The notes beneath the pieces are model-generated. The model was not told the origin of the DNA. It saw nothing but the letters and a program-made list of their open reading frames with translations, and did no database searches. This document shows positions 10,801 through 20,329 of a DNA stretch of 62,000 nt, in pieces. Both the position numbers and the translations under genes were made by a program. Every line of letters begins with the position of its first letter. Position 1 is the first letter of the stretch. The stretch covers positions 13,123,546-13,185,545 of the forward strand of contig NC_135557.1 of the NCBI RefSeq assembly GCF_964340395.1, given 5' to 3'. Source of the stretch: Glandiceps talaboti (taxonomy: Eukaryota > Hemichordata > Enteropneusta > Spengelidae).

Positions 10801-13800
10801 CTGACGGTTGTAAAAAAAAAAAAACGAGTAAATGACGAGATGGATCCGGACGAGCAAAATATCAGAAAATCAAAATTTTAGTTAGAATGGCGAAATTAAA
10901 AAGTAGCGTTAGTCAGTACGTACATAGCCTATTATAGCTGATATCGTTATTTCCGTATTCAGGATATATATAGGTTATGCACTATTCATATTTACGGTAA
11001 TATGTCAGAAATCGCTGGCCCAGCAATGGATCTAGAACAGTGACAGTGTAATGTTGAATCCACAGGTTATTTATATGGAACTTTACCGTTCAATTGACAC
11101 GAAACGTTGAACACAGACTTAAAACCAATTCCAGTGAATCGCGCATGAAAAAAAATTATGCCAAGGTGGAAGTACAATTCTGGACAAACACTTTAAATTT
11201 GGTCATTTGTTGTTTTTGAATAAATCGGTGACTTTAACTTGATGGTTATTTTTCATTATGCAATTCTACTTTAAATATCTTTGTTCAGTAAACTCTAACA
11301 CTTCTGTGCCTCTTTTCCAGGGACTTTGATTTAATATTTTCAACAATGTGTTTATCTTGACACTCGTTGTATTTGTAGATTAGTACAGTACTAAAGGCAG
11401 AAATAAGTCTGACTGATTTGTTTAATTAACAGTTAAATCAGCTTAAAATGCGCCAGATAACAGAATTCATTTCTTCATTTCCTTTCAGCTTATTTGGATT
11501 TGCTCTGTTCTTTGTCTGTTTCCTTCTGAACCAGGACAAGGCAGACGCTCGTAAGACCAACTTGTTGTTTTTATTATTTAATTAATTTGATATATAATTA
11601 CAAATATATATATATTTTAACATTTCATTATTTTGATGTATAATTACAAATATAGATTATTGTTTCTATTATGTAATCAATATGATATATAAATACAAAT
11701 GTAGATATTGTTTCTAGTATTTAATTAATTTGATATATAAATACAAATGAAGGTATTGTTTTCATTAGATATTGTTTCTATCATTTAATTGATTTGATAT
11801 ATAATTACAAATATATATATATATTATTATCTAATTAATTTGATATATAATTACACATATATATATTATTATTATTATTATCTAATTAATTTGATATATA
11901 ATGACAAATATATACATTGTTTCTATTATTTTATTAATTTGATACATAATTACAAATGACGATATTTTTTTTATTATCTAAATAATTTGATATATAATTA
12001 ATATATATCGTCTATTCATTTAGTTCTGTTCTGTGCCATTGTTCTAAATATGGTTTGGTCTGTGACTTTTTTGTATATTTTATCATCAGAATGTACTGAT
12101 TGGACGGTACCAGACAACGGGCAAATAGATACAACCGATGTTGCACACACTACAGTGGTAACATTGACATGTAATAACGGTGAGGCTGTGACAGGTGCTT
12201 CTACATCAACATGTGAAACCGATACATGGAACCCTACTTCGTTTGGCACCTGTACTTCAGGTAAATAAGTTTTATTAAGTCACAGTTATCACATATTTTT
12301 TTCTCATATTTCATTTGTATTTACCTGGGTGACTGTAGGAACAGCGAACAGCACCATCCCCTCTTATTGTCCCTGTATAGTAAATTAGTGTGTGTACGTG
12401 AGCCGTATTCACACTATTGAAGAGTACACTTAGCAGTTAAAATAACGTCGTGCATTCGATATATTCGCTGGCATAATCCATTGGATTGATTCTGAACAAA
12501 AAAATATTGGACTATTTAATATTTGGGTATAAGCCAAACTTGTTCAACCCCAATAAGGCTTCACAAACAATTACAATGAAAAAACGCCAACGACGTTCCC
12601 GATTGTGTTTGTCATTATATGTAACAATATATGTACACACAATTATAAAAAAGTAACACGCAAATGTACATATTTTAAACATATTTCTCTTCCTTTATCA
12701 AGCCAATATTTTCATAACTAGCCAATTACTTGGTCTGTTCTGTTTTGCACCTAAAACTGTCTACTCACCACTAGGTTGCCTAGATTATTGATTCCATATT
12801 TCGGTTTATACCAGTTCTTAAGTCATCGGCTACTTTGAAATTACATCTTGTTTTTCTTACACACAAATTATAACCAGACTGTGATGCACTGACAGCAGTA
12901 ACCGCGGGGACCCTGTCAAGTACAACTGTCACAACTGGTATGACAGTTACGCTGAGACCGTTTGAAAAACAATGGAAATCCTGAACTCTATAGACACTAG
13001 AACACAGAAAAAAATAAAATTAAAAAAAAATAAAATATACCTACACCACTTTTTGGGGAACCGCGCAATTTTTTTATTAGGCCTTATGTATTTCAGCTTC
13101 TATTTTTATTACAAATTTGGTGTTCATGTTCAGGGTTGACAAATAGTAGCAGTTAGAAGAACTACTAGTTTTATAAGGATGTTACTCTACAAGTTAGAGT
13201 ACTCTTCCTGTATTTTGCCAATATTTGATATGTAGTGGTTTGCACTTAACATGTATATTAACCACCTTGCTGCCAAGTTTACTGTTTTGATTTTTTGGTT
13301 TATGCTTAGTTTTAAAAGTGATTTTGACATGTCATTCTTTTTTAATACTCACCAATGTGAAAAAGACTGCCCTTCACTGCCAGCACCAAGCTGTGGATCT
13401 CTGTCAACCGCCGCCGTCGTAACTGGTACGACAGTTGAACTGACGTGTACTGAAGGAACTGCTGATCCATCATCAACAACTTGTACCAATGGTGAATGGA
13501 GTGCTGAACTAGGAAACTGTACATGCCCAAGTAAATGATTATCATACTTGTATCTACCACATACCAAATTTGTAGATCTTTGTAAGAGATAGACTTGATG
13601 CACACACCTATATTGCATATGTTTGTAAGAAATGAACTGCAAGTATACAGCTATATTGAAGGTCTCTGTAAAAACCACATTTTATACACACATCTATATT
13701 TCAGACTCTTGTAACAGGCAGACTTAGAGTATACACCTTTATTGTATATCTCTGTAACAGGCAGTCTGACAGCATACACTTTATTGTGTATCTTTGTAAG

Positions 13801-16800
13801 AACATGACTTCAAGTGCATACTAATAGTGTATCTCTTCATAAAAGTTGTCCCCAAATACAGGAGAGCTTGACTTCAAGCTTTGTAACATCTAGACTTTAG
13901 ACAACATTCTTGCTAAAGTTGTCATTGGTCAGAATCGAATCACATGACCTCCTTTAAATAGATTTTGCTCCCGTGGTGATATTGCCTGCCCGTGCAGAGA
14001 CATTTGCCAACTGGAGTTATTTATACCCATGCACATCTCTTCTGTGCATCAAAGCAATGTTTGTTTGTGCTCGTAAGATTACAATGTTAGTACAGTGAGA
14101 TACACAAGTTTAATTTTCGTTGTATTCGAATAAATATAAATGCAAATAAGCTGTGGGGTCACTCTAGCTGCCACAAATAATGTCAAGTTTGCATTAAATG
14201 GTTATCTACAAGTACAACTTGGATATACACCAAAAGTGGGAAAGTTTTATAACGTTGACGGATAGTAATGAACAATGAATGGACATGTGTATGACGGGGT
14301 GGACGGTGTAATAAACTTGATAACATATGCAATCAGACTCAACTTAATGTTTGTACTCTTTACCTGAATGTTGAATTTGTAGTAAGATTGCAAAACTTTG
14401 TTCATGCACTAAATTGTGATATTGCCCTCGGTGACATGTTATTATTTAAATAGTGTATATCTTTGTGTGAGATATTCTACATCGATTTGTTAGAGCTAAA
14501 TTTCAAAATTAGGAAACTCCTATATTCTATATCTTTGTAAAAGTTATCATGTTGTTTTAAGATGGAGGAAACAATGTATCCACAATTGGTATGACTGTTA
14601 CTTTTCATTTATGATGTGATGTGATGTGATGTGATGTGATGTGATGTAGTGTGATGTGATCTAATGTGATGTGATGTGATGTGATGTGATTTGATGTAAA
14701 GTAATGTAATGTAATGGGATTTGATGTAATGCGATGTGATGTAATGGGATTTGATGTAATGTGATTGGATGTGATGTGATGTGATGTGATGTAATGTGAT
14801 GTAATGTGATGTGATGTGATGCGATGTGATATGATGTGATCTGTTTTGATTTGATGTGATGGGATGGGATGTGACGTGAAGTGATAAAATATGACTTGGC
14901 ATGATAGGATGGGAAGGGGTGAGATGTGGAGTGATGTAATGTGGTGCGATAAGATATGATGTAAAGTGACATGGGATGATGTGATTTGTTGTGATTTCAT
15001 ATGATTTACGGTGCCTTTTAAGTTAATTAATTGTATGCCATAATATGGTGATAAAATATTTGAGGACATATTTCTTGTTTACTGCTCACTTCTTTTGCTT
15101 GAATACATTTTGTAGGAAAGTATTCCAGTAATGCTATCAAAAAAATAATATCGAACGACCTGTAAACAGACACTGAGAAACGGCATTGCTATGTGTTAGA
15201 TTTAATTTCACAAAGAGTTCAACACACTATTAAAAACGCTCTTCAGAAAACATATTAAGTGTGTAAAACATGATTAATGTCCAAGCCTGTACAAACACAT
15301 CTAAATAATTCCATGTAGAACCTAGAGGAAAGGGCATGCCACATTAGTTGTAAGTAGAAATCAAAACATGTACACAACATCCTAACATTGAATATGCAAT
15401 TCCAAATGTCAATGTACAAGCCAGAGAACTCTTCCTATACTTTGCCAATATTTGTTATGTACTGGTTGGCCCTTAACATTATATTAACCACCTTGCTGAT
15501 GTTTTGGTTTATGCTTAGTTTTAATAGTGATATGCCATTTTGATATGTAATTCTCTTTTCTCACTCACAAATCATAAACAGACTGCCCTGCACTGACTGC
15601 ACCAACCTGTGGAGCTCTGTCAACCGATGCCGTCACACCTGGTACGACAGTTAAACTGAATTGTACCGGTGGATGTAGTACTGTAACCGGTGAAGAATCA
15701 ACAACTTGTACCAATGGCGTATGGAGTCCTACACTGGGAACCTGTGACTCCACAGGTACGCGATTATCATACTTGTATCTACCACATACCAATTCTGTAG
15801 ATTTGTAAGAGCTAAACTTGATGTACACGTCTATATGGCATATGTTTGTAAGAAATAAACTGCAACTATACAGCTATATTGAAGATCTTTGTTAACCATA
15901 CTTTAAATACACATCTATATTTCAGACTTGTAACAGGCAGACTTTAATATAGTACACACCTTTATTGTATATCTTTGTAAGAGCATGACTCAAGTGCACA
16001 GTATACTAATCCTGTATATCTTTATGAAAGTTGCATTCAAATGCAGGAGAGCTTGAAATACAGGAGGGCTTGACTTGAAGTAATCTTATTTTGTAAAAGC
16101 TAGACTTTAAACAACATTCTTGTTAAAGTTGCCATTGGTCAGAATCGAATCACATGACCTTTAAACAGATTTCAAAATTGCTCTCTTGGTACGTGCAGAG
16201 ACATTTGCCAACTGGAGATATTTCTACCCATGCACATCTCTTCTGTGCATCAAAGCATTGTTTGTTTGTGCTAGTAAGATTACAATGTTGGTAGTGTGAG
16301 ATACACACGTTTAATTTTCGTTGTATTCGAATAAATATAAATACAAATAAGATGTGGGGTCACTCTAGCTGCAACAAATAATGTCATGTTTGCATTAAAT
16401 GGTTATCTACAAGTACAACTTGGCTATACACCAAAAAAGGTATATCGTCGACGGATAGTAATGAAAAATGAATGGACATGTGAATAATTTGATGAATGGG
16501 TGGGTGGACGGTGTAATACACTTAATAACACATGCGATCAGACACAATTTAATGTCTGTACTCTTTACCATAATTGTTGATCATGATGATCAAATTTGTA
16601 GTAAAGAGTGCCAAACTTTATGCAGGCACTAATTAAATAATAAGACATGCCAGCGAGGGCAATATCACAACTTAGTGCTTGCACAAGGGTTGGCACTCTT
16701 TATCAAAATTTTGGTAAAGAGTGCCAGCCCAAGTGTAGGCAGTAAATTGTGATATTGCCCGAGCGCATGTTATTAATTTTATTACACCGTCCACTCATCA

Positions 16801-18076
16801 TTCGTCCAATCATTCACATAACTACTCTTCATTCATCATCATTCGCCATCGATACTAAAGTTTCCCATTCAAGGTGCATTTCCAAATTGTAAGGATCGAA
16901 TACACGGCATGCATTATTTGTAGGATCTAATCTGCAATTGCATATTTCCAAATTTCTGCAAGAAATAAGCTTGTTTGACTTACTGTAGTTAGTTTGCCAT
17001 CTCGAGCGCATAAAACTGAAAAACATGCGCAGAATAGATGTGCAACGGTCGAAATAAATCCAGCAGGCAATAGTGCCGGGCATTAGTCTGTGCACGCGCG
17101 GGCAATATCACCGCGCGGGCAATAGTCTATTTAAAGTAGGTCATGTGATTCGATTCTGACCAATGACAGTTTGTGTAAGAACGACGAAGTGTAATAAATT
17201 GTGATATTGCCCGCGCTGACATGTTATTATTTAATTATTGTATATCTTTGTGTGAGATATTCTATATCGATTTGTTAGAGCTAAATTTCAAAATTAGTAA
17301 ACTCCTATATTCTATATCTTTGTAAAAGTTATTATGTTGTTTTGAGATGGAGGAAGCAATGTATCCACAATTGGTGTGACTGTTACTTTTCATTTATGGT
17401 GTGATGTGATGTGATGTGATGTGATGTGATGTAATGTGTTGTAATGTGATATGATGTGATGTGGTGTGATGTAATGTGATGTGATGTGATGTGATCTGGT
17501 CTGATCTGATCTGATCTGATGTGATGTAGTGTGATGTGATGTGATCTGATGTAATGTGATGTGATGTGATGTGATCTGGTCTGATGTGATGTGATGTGGT
17601 GTCATGCGGTGTCATACGATGTGATGAGATATAGCGTTATGTAATAAAATGGAACATGACATGATAGGATGGGAAGGGATAGAATGTGGAGTGATGTAAT
17701 GTGGTGTGATAAGATATGATGTGAAGTTACATGGCATTGATGTGATATGATATGATTTGAGGTGCCCTTAAGTTGATTAATGTTATGCCATAGTATGGTG
17801 TTATAAGATTTGATGACATATTTCTTGTTTGCTACTCACTTGTTTTGCTTTAATACATTTTGTAGGAAAGTATTCCAGTAACACTATCAACAAATAAATA
17901 TCGAACGACTTGTAAATAGACAGGCTGACGGACAGAGAGAGACACGTATACATAAACAAACAGACATACATAGTGTCATTCACAGATAGATAGACAGACC
18001 GGCAGACAGGCAGACATAAGGCAGAGACACATACATACATACATACATACATACATACATACATACATACATACAT

Positions 18077-18109
<33 letters not shown>

Positions 18110-18383
18110 TACATACATACATACATACATACATACATACATACATACATACATACATACAAATATATTACTAGTACAGGCTATGTATTTCAAAGCAGTG
18201 TCTTTTGTAACATTCATGTTTACCACTTGTGGCCACTACATCATAAGTTTGAAGATTGTCTTATATGGTCGATGCTTTCTTATAGCTGACGGTCCAGGAG
18301 AAGATGGTGGTGCCATTCCTACTTTGAATAAATTACTCATCATGAATGTGATCGTTGTGATGCTTGGGTTCATATACATCTAA
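5832..18383 (+). CDS. Small GPI-anchored three-CCP (sushi) protein, copy A
   Basis: Joining 5832-5839, 11489-11550, 12090-12260, 13366-13530, 15582-15755 and 18286-18383 gives 225 aa with no internal stop. Residues 1-23 are a signal peptide (MKS, a Leu/Phe-rich core, cleavage after ADA). CCP1 spans 24-80 (WTVPDNG, LTC, GTC), CCP2 81-135, CCP3 136-193. The tail 194-225 has a small-residue site (DGGA), then a hydrophobic stretch to the last residue, as in GPI signals. CCP modules normally bind proteins, as in complement regulators and adhesion proteins; the ligand is unknown. All internal coding junctions are phase 1. The start ATG lies in exon 2 and is conserved in copy B. No named orthologue is recognised. 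A single-pass membrane protein without a cytoplasmic tail is the alternative reading. Confidence 0.75.
7411..8135. repeat. Inner inverted repeat nested in the foldback element
   Basis: Left-arm segments 7411-7463, 7530-7560 and 7706-7770 are reverse-complement matches, in order, to 8079-8135, 8049-8083 and 7985-8058. The left arm carries extra sequence between the matching segments. The loop contains (TTG)n at 7821-7882. Confidence 0.75.
7821..7882. repeat. (TTG)n microsatellite
   Basis: About 20 uninterrupted TTG units sit in the loop of the inner inverted repeat. Confidence 0.97.
8136..8279. repeat. Near-perfect 144-bp palindrome
   Basis: The arms from 8136 and to 8279 are almost exact reverse complements (ACCACCCCCTGGGG near the ends, GACCAGTGAAC nearer the centre) and meet at a short GAGCGATAGCGAG-like centre. 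A single strand would form a hairpin of roughly 65 pairs. Confidence 0.9.
10230..10455. repeat. 226-bp insertion with poly-C and GGACAAAYGCC units
   Basis: Copy B reads straight across this point ('aaatatg' joined to 'ttcttgaac' near 52,854). The insert starts with a 19-base C run (10246-10264) followed by four diverged units of GGACAAACGCCCC. Its class is not recognised. Confidence 0.6.
11489..11550 (+). CDS. Gene A exon 3: signal peptide
   Basis: This 62-base exon follows a cctttcag acceptor and ends with gtaaga. It encodes a hydrophobic core rich in Leu, Phe and Val, then NQDKADA, a plausible signal-peptidase site. The last base begins a phase-1 junction codon. Copy B is one codon longer and differs mainly at the start of the core. 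Confidence 0.75.
11560..12010 (+). repeat. About 55-bp minisatellite in intron 3
   Basis: Tandem diverged units of the form 'taattaatttgatatataa' plus 'ttacaaatatagatattg' recur about eight times. Copy B has a shorter array at 53,800-54,125. Confidence 0.85.
12090..12260 (+). CDS. Gene A exon 4: CCP1
   Basis: The exon encodes 57 residues as a symmetrical 1-1 exon. Four cysteines fit the CCP consensus: the opening Cys, one in LTC, one in STSTC and one in FGTC, with the expected WTVPDNG and WNP motifs. Compared with copy B there are about eight replaced residues; from about 12,150 onward all four base changes alter the protein. Confidence 0.85.
12225..13177 (+). other. Tract identical to copy B apart from two indels
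   Basis: From the end of exon 4 through most of intron 4, A and B (54,342-55,281) show no substitutions by eye. They differ only by one T in a homopolymer and a 14-base deletion in B. Flanking exons and introns differ at several percent. This is the pattern of recent gene conversion; an assembly collapse is the main alternative. Confidence 0.75.
12878..12984 (+). pseudogene. Truncated CCP exon in intron 4 of gene A, possible alternative last exon
   Basis: After a good acceptor (taaccag) a phase-1 frame reads CDALTA...TTGMTVTL, the first half of a CCP module, then departs from the family and stops at 12982-12984. The second half, with its last two cysteines and the donor, is missing. Two AATAAA hexamers follow (13013-13018 and 13029-13034). 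It is either a dead exon or an alternative terminal exon giving a secreted form. Confidence 0.6.
13366..13530 (+). CDS. Gene A exon 5: CCP2 with an extra cysteine pair
   Basis: The exon encodes 55 residues. Besides the four CCP cysteines it has one in PSCG and one in the closing CTCP, which could pair. It carries several Glu residues (VELTC, TEG, GEW, AEL) that are Thr, Asp or Ala in copy B. The acceptor is aaaaag and the donor gtaaat. Confidence 0.85.
14562..14602 (+). pseudogene. CCP exon remnant next to the satellite (copy 1)
   Basis: The phrase 'ccacaattggtatgactgtt' resembles the exon stretch that encodes TGTTV and TGMTV, and is followed at once by the TGATG satellite. Equivalent remnants lie at 17,346-17,395 and 57,355-57,403. 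Confidence 0.5.
14611..15000 (+). repeat. TGATG pentanucleotide satellite, array 1
   Basis: GATGT/GATGTAAT units with scattered variants degrade toward the 3' end. His-Ile-Thr-Ser frames on the minus strand are artefacts of the five-base period. Confidence 0.96.
15582..15755 (+). CDS. Gene A exon 6: CCP3 with an extra cysteine pair
   Basis: The exon encodes 58 residues: CPALTAPTCG, PGTTVKLNC, TTCTNG, W, LGTC. Extra cysteines in PTCG and GGC could pair with each other, a different pattern from CCP2. Copy B lacks both. The acceptor is ataaacag and the donor gtacgc. Confidence 0.82.
16105..17190. repeat. Inverted duplication within intron 6
   Basis: The left side 16,108-16,165 ('cattggtcagaatcgaatca') recurs as its reverse complement near 17,140-17,170. 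The segment 16,467-16,533 ('ggacggtgtaata') is inverted at 16,758-16,833. The centre contains smaller hairpins, including a 'ttgatcatgatgatcaa' palindrome and paired 'taaagagtgcca' motifs. Confidence 0.7.
17346..17395 (+). pseudogene. CCP exon remnant next to the satellite (copy 2)
   Basis: The remnant is the same as at 14,562 ('ccacaattggtgtgactgtt'), again abutting the TGATG array. Confidence 0.5.
17397..17745 (+). repeat. TGATG pentanucleotide satellite, array 2
   Basis: GATGT and GATCT units are regular to about 17,610 and degenerate beyond that. Confidence 0.95.
18028..18160. repeat. (CATA)n with a central (CA)n microsatellite
   Basis: CATA units flank a short CA run (about 18,093-18,109). 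Confidence 0.97.
18286..18383 (+). CDS. Gene A exon 7: GPI-anchor-like C-terminus
   Basis: The exon encodes about 32 residues: a Gly/Asp/Glu-rich linker (GPGEDGGA) and a hydrophobic stretch (LLIMNVIVVMLGFIYI) ending at the TAA. That arrangement is expected of a GPI-addition signal. Copy B (59,594-59,685) is almost identical but shorter by two residues in the linker. Confidence 0.8.
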
Positions 18384-18419
18384 AATTCAAAGTTATGATG
18401 TGAGTTATATTTTATTTTG

Positions 18420-18425
18420 ATTAAA
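18420..18425 (+). promoter_or_regulatory. Candidate poly(A) signal ATTAAA, gene A
   Basis: ATTAAA lies 37 bases past the stop codon, in a stretch conserved with copy B (59,722-59,727). Confidence 0.45.
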
Positions 18426-18864
18426 TGATTTGTGTTTGGTAGTTTAGACTTCACGTTGGTCTCATATAACAAATTCAGTCTGATTTCTTTATGCTTAAGC
18501 TTGTGTCTGCATGTGTATGTGTGTCTTTGTCTATGCTTGTGTCTCTGTATCTGTGTATGTGTTTGTACGTGTTCCTATGCTCACGTTTGTGAGGTGTGTT
18601 GGCTTTAAGTATTTGAAAAGCACAATCCCAAAAATACGAAATTCATTCATATTATTTTGAAGATGGGAAAATATTTTTTTAATGATGAAATTCAAATACT
18701 AGTTTCTGGCATTGCAATATACGATTGTTGTCACATTCCTTTGCAATCTAGTGTATGTGCTCATGAATAAACATAAATTTTGTTAGATATACTTCTTGAC
18801 AATATTCCTGTTTGTTTTGTTGATGGGTTATTTTTATTCATGATTTATTTCATTTTTCTTGCAG

Positions 18865-18983
18865 ATTCCAGGCAGGCTACCAAACAAAATACTGAGTATC
18901 AATATTTAGAGACAGTGTTTAATTTTGTTCGCAATTATGCACAGCAAGTCGTCTTTCGCTGTTCGATAGTTTATAACGCATAG
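18865..18983 (+). other. Possible alternative terminal exon, copy A only
   Basis: A strong acceptor (tttttcttgcag) precedes a phase-1 frame of 39 residues (DSRQATKQ...) ending at TAG, so it could splice to any CCP exon. In copy B the acceptor is destroyed (ctttccg) and the frame is cut short. It is noncoding or lost in B; expression is unknown. Confidence 0.25.
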
Positions 18984-20329
18984 TATAGTAACTCCAACTA
19001 AAACTCTCATTCCTTTCATTACATTTAGAGCCATTTCTAAATGTGTATGACATCCAAAAGACAAAAAGACCTGAAATCTGGATATCAATAATGTGTGTAT
19101 GTGATGTACACTATCGAATAGTTGTAAGGGGATACAACAAAACGGCCATTATTCTGAGATCTTTTGTTCCATTTTCTGATTTTGAATGATTGTATCATTC
19201 AATTTTGCTATTCTTTTTTTTCTTTTTCTAAGACACTATTGCTAAAATATTTGATTTGGATAACATCTAATCAATTGTCTATTCAGGTATCCATTAATTG
19301 AGATCTCGAAAACAAATATCTCATCCACATGCACTGTCATATTATATTATTAAGTACATGTTTTGTTGTCGGTTTTTTCCATCACTAAATTATACCTGTG
19401 TAAACATAAACTAACTTACTTGACTTTAAGTTTGTTACCATGGATTCGAATACATTTTGTAAACAATTTCATATGGCAGAGTAAAGGATTATAACAAAGA
19501 AATGTGTTTTTCATCGGTGATTTGTAGCTCCCAGTGTAACTTTGTTAAACTGAAATCAACCAATTGTACTTGTCAATATATGGGTTTGTAACTGAACACA
19601 TATAAAGAATAACATCCAATCAATATTTATGTATATGTATGTGCACGTGGACAGAGACTATTTTTAGTTTTACAGAACCAAACTGGGAATACCAAAAATT
19701 ATTTAGAAATTATACTCGACATCAAATTGTTTCATAAATTCTTTCTCAAATTTGTAATCAACTATATACTGGAGATACAGTAGGGTATCCTTTGACTTTG
19801 CTTACTTAAACTCATTCAAATTATCTATGCAAATACTTAACATTGCACATGTGACTTCTTATTGACTATGTTAACCAATATTGGATTGTCGGAATGATAT
19901 CATAGGCAAGGCATAATTACGACATGTATACATGACGATTGGTGTTTGCTATGACGTTACAATGGATGGTATAAACACAATGGGTTGTTATTATAGTCAA
20001 TATAGTGATCGCCCTCTATGTTTTGGATGACAGCGTAACTGAGCTGAATACTAATTTGAATATTCACGTATCCTTATTTACACAACAAAATAATTCAAAA
20101 GAAATAAGATCACCTCTGTAAGTAACTGATACTTGTGGTAAAACACCTTGTCCACCATGATGTTTACATGCAATGTCGTGATCATGTCTGCACTGATTGT
20201 GCTATTGTTAAGACAACCCAACTTTGGAATAAAAACTCCATCATATGTCATGGAGAATATTTTATATTCTAGGAAGGTTAATTATTCATTCAACGTCAAC
20301 AGGTACTCTGAATTTTGTTAATTTACTTT

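Larger units (their letters stand above)
5840..11488 (+). other. Intron 2 of gene A
   Basis: This is a 5.6 kb intron colinear with 50,305-53,713 in copy B. It differs by the foldback insertion (6992-9667), a 226-bp poly-C element (10230-10455) and about 150 bp near 10,600-10,750 missing from B. The stretch 6224-6990 is about 97% identical to 51,457-52,210, more than most of the intron. A conserved open frame at 6644-6850 is probably not coding. Confidence 0.7.
13531..15581 (+). other. Intron 5 of gene A, part of a duplicated exon-intron module
   Basis: The first kilobase (13,531-14,600) is homologous to the sequence after exon 6 (15,756-17,390) and after the corresponding exon of copy B (56,338-57,400). 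It includes repeated short segments of the 'tgtatatctttgtaag' type, a remnant of a CCP exon (14,562-14,600) and a TGATG satellite. Confidence 0.7.
15756..18285 (+). other. Intron 6 of gene A
   Basis: It repeats the module seen in intron 5, then contains an inverted duplication (16,105-17,190), a second TGATG array and a (CATA)n tract. No further intact CCP exon was found between exons 6 and 7. Confidence 0.65.
18384..20329 (+). other. 3' flank of gene A, conserved with copy B
   Basis: This region is highly similar to 59,686-61,830, including 'gaaatgtgtttttcatcggt' and 'cttgtccaccatgat'. TG-rich sequence lies at 18,487-18,601. No second gene is recognised. Confidence 0.6.

Noticed and set aside
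11449-11488. In-frame ATG just upstream of exon 3 of gene A as the true start
   Set aside because: It would read through the splice acceptor, and copy B has no in-frame equivalent. The exon 2 ATG with matching splice sites is conserved in both copies.
14605-15069. His-Ile-Thr-Ser repeat proteins on the minus strand
   Set aside because: They come from the TGATG satellite; the same artefact recurs at 17,390 and 57,391.
18487-18601. TG-rich region as a possible regulatory array
   Set aside because: It is low-complexity, and the counterpart in copy B is replaced by TA and TATCTG repeats, so there is no conserved element.
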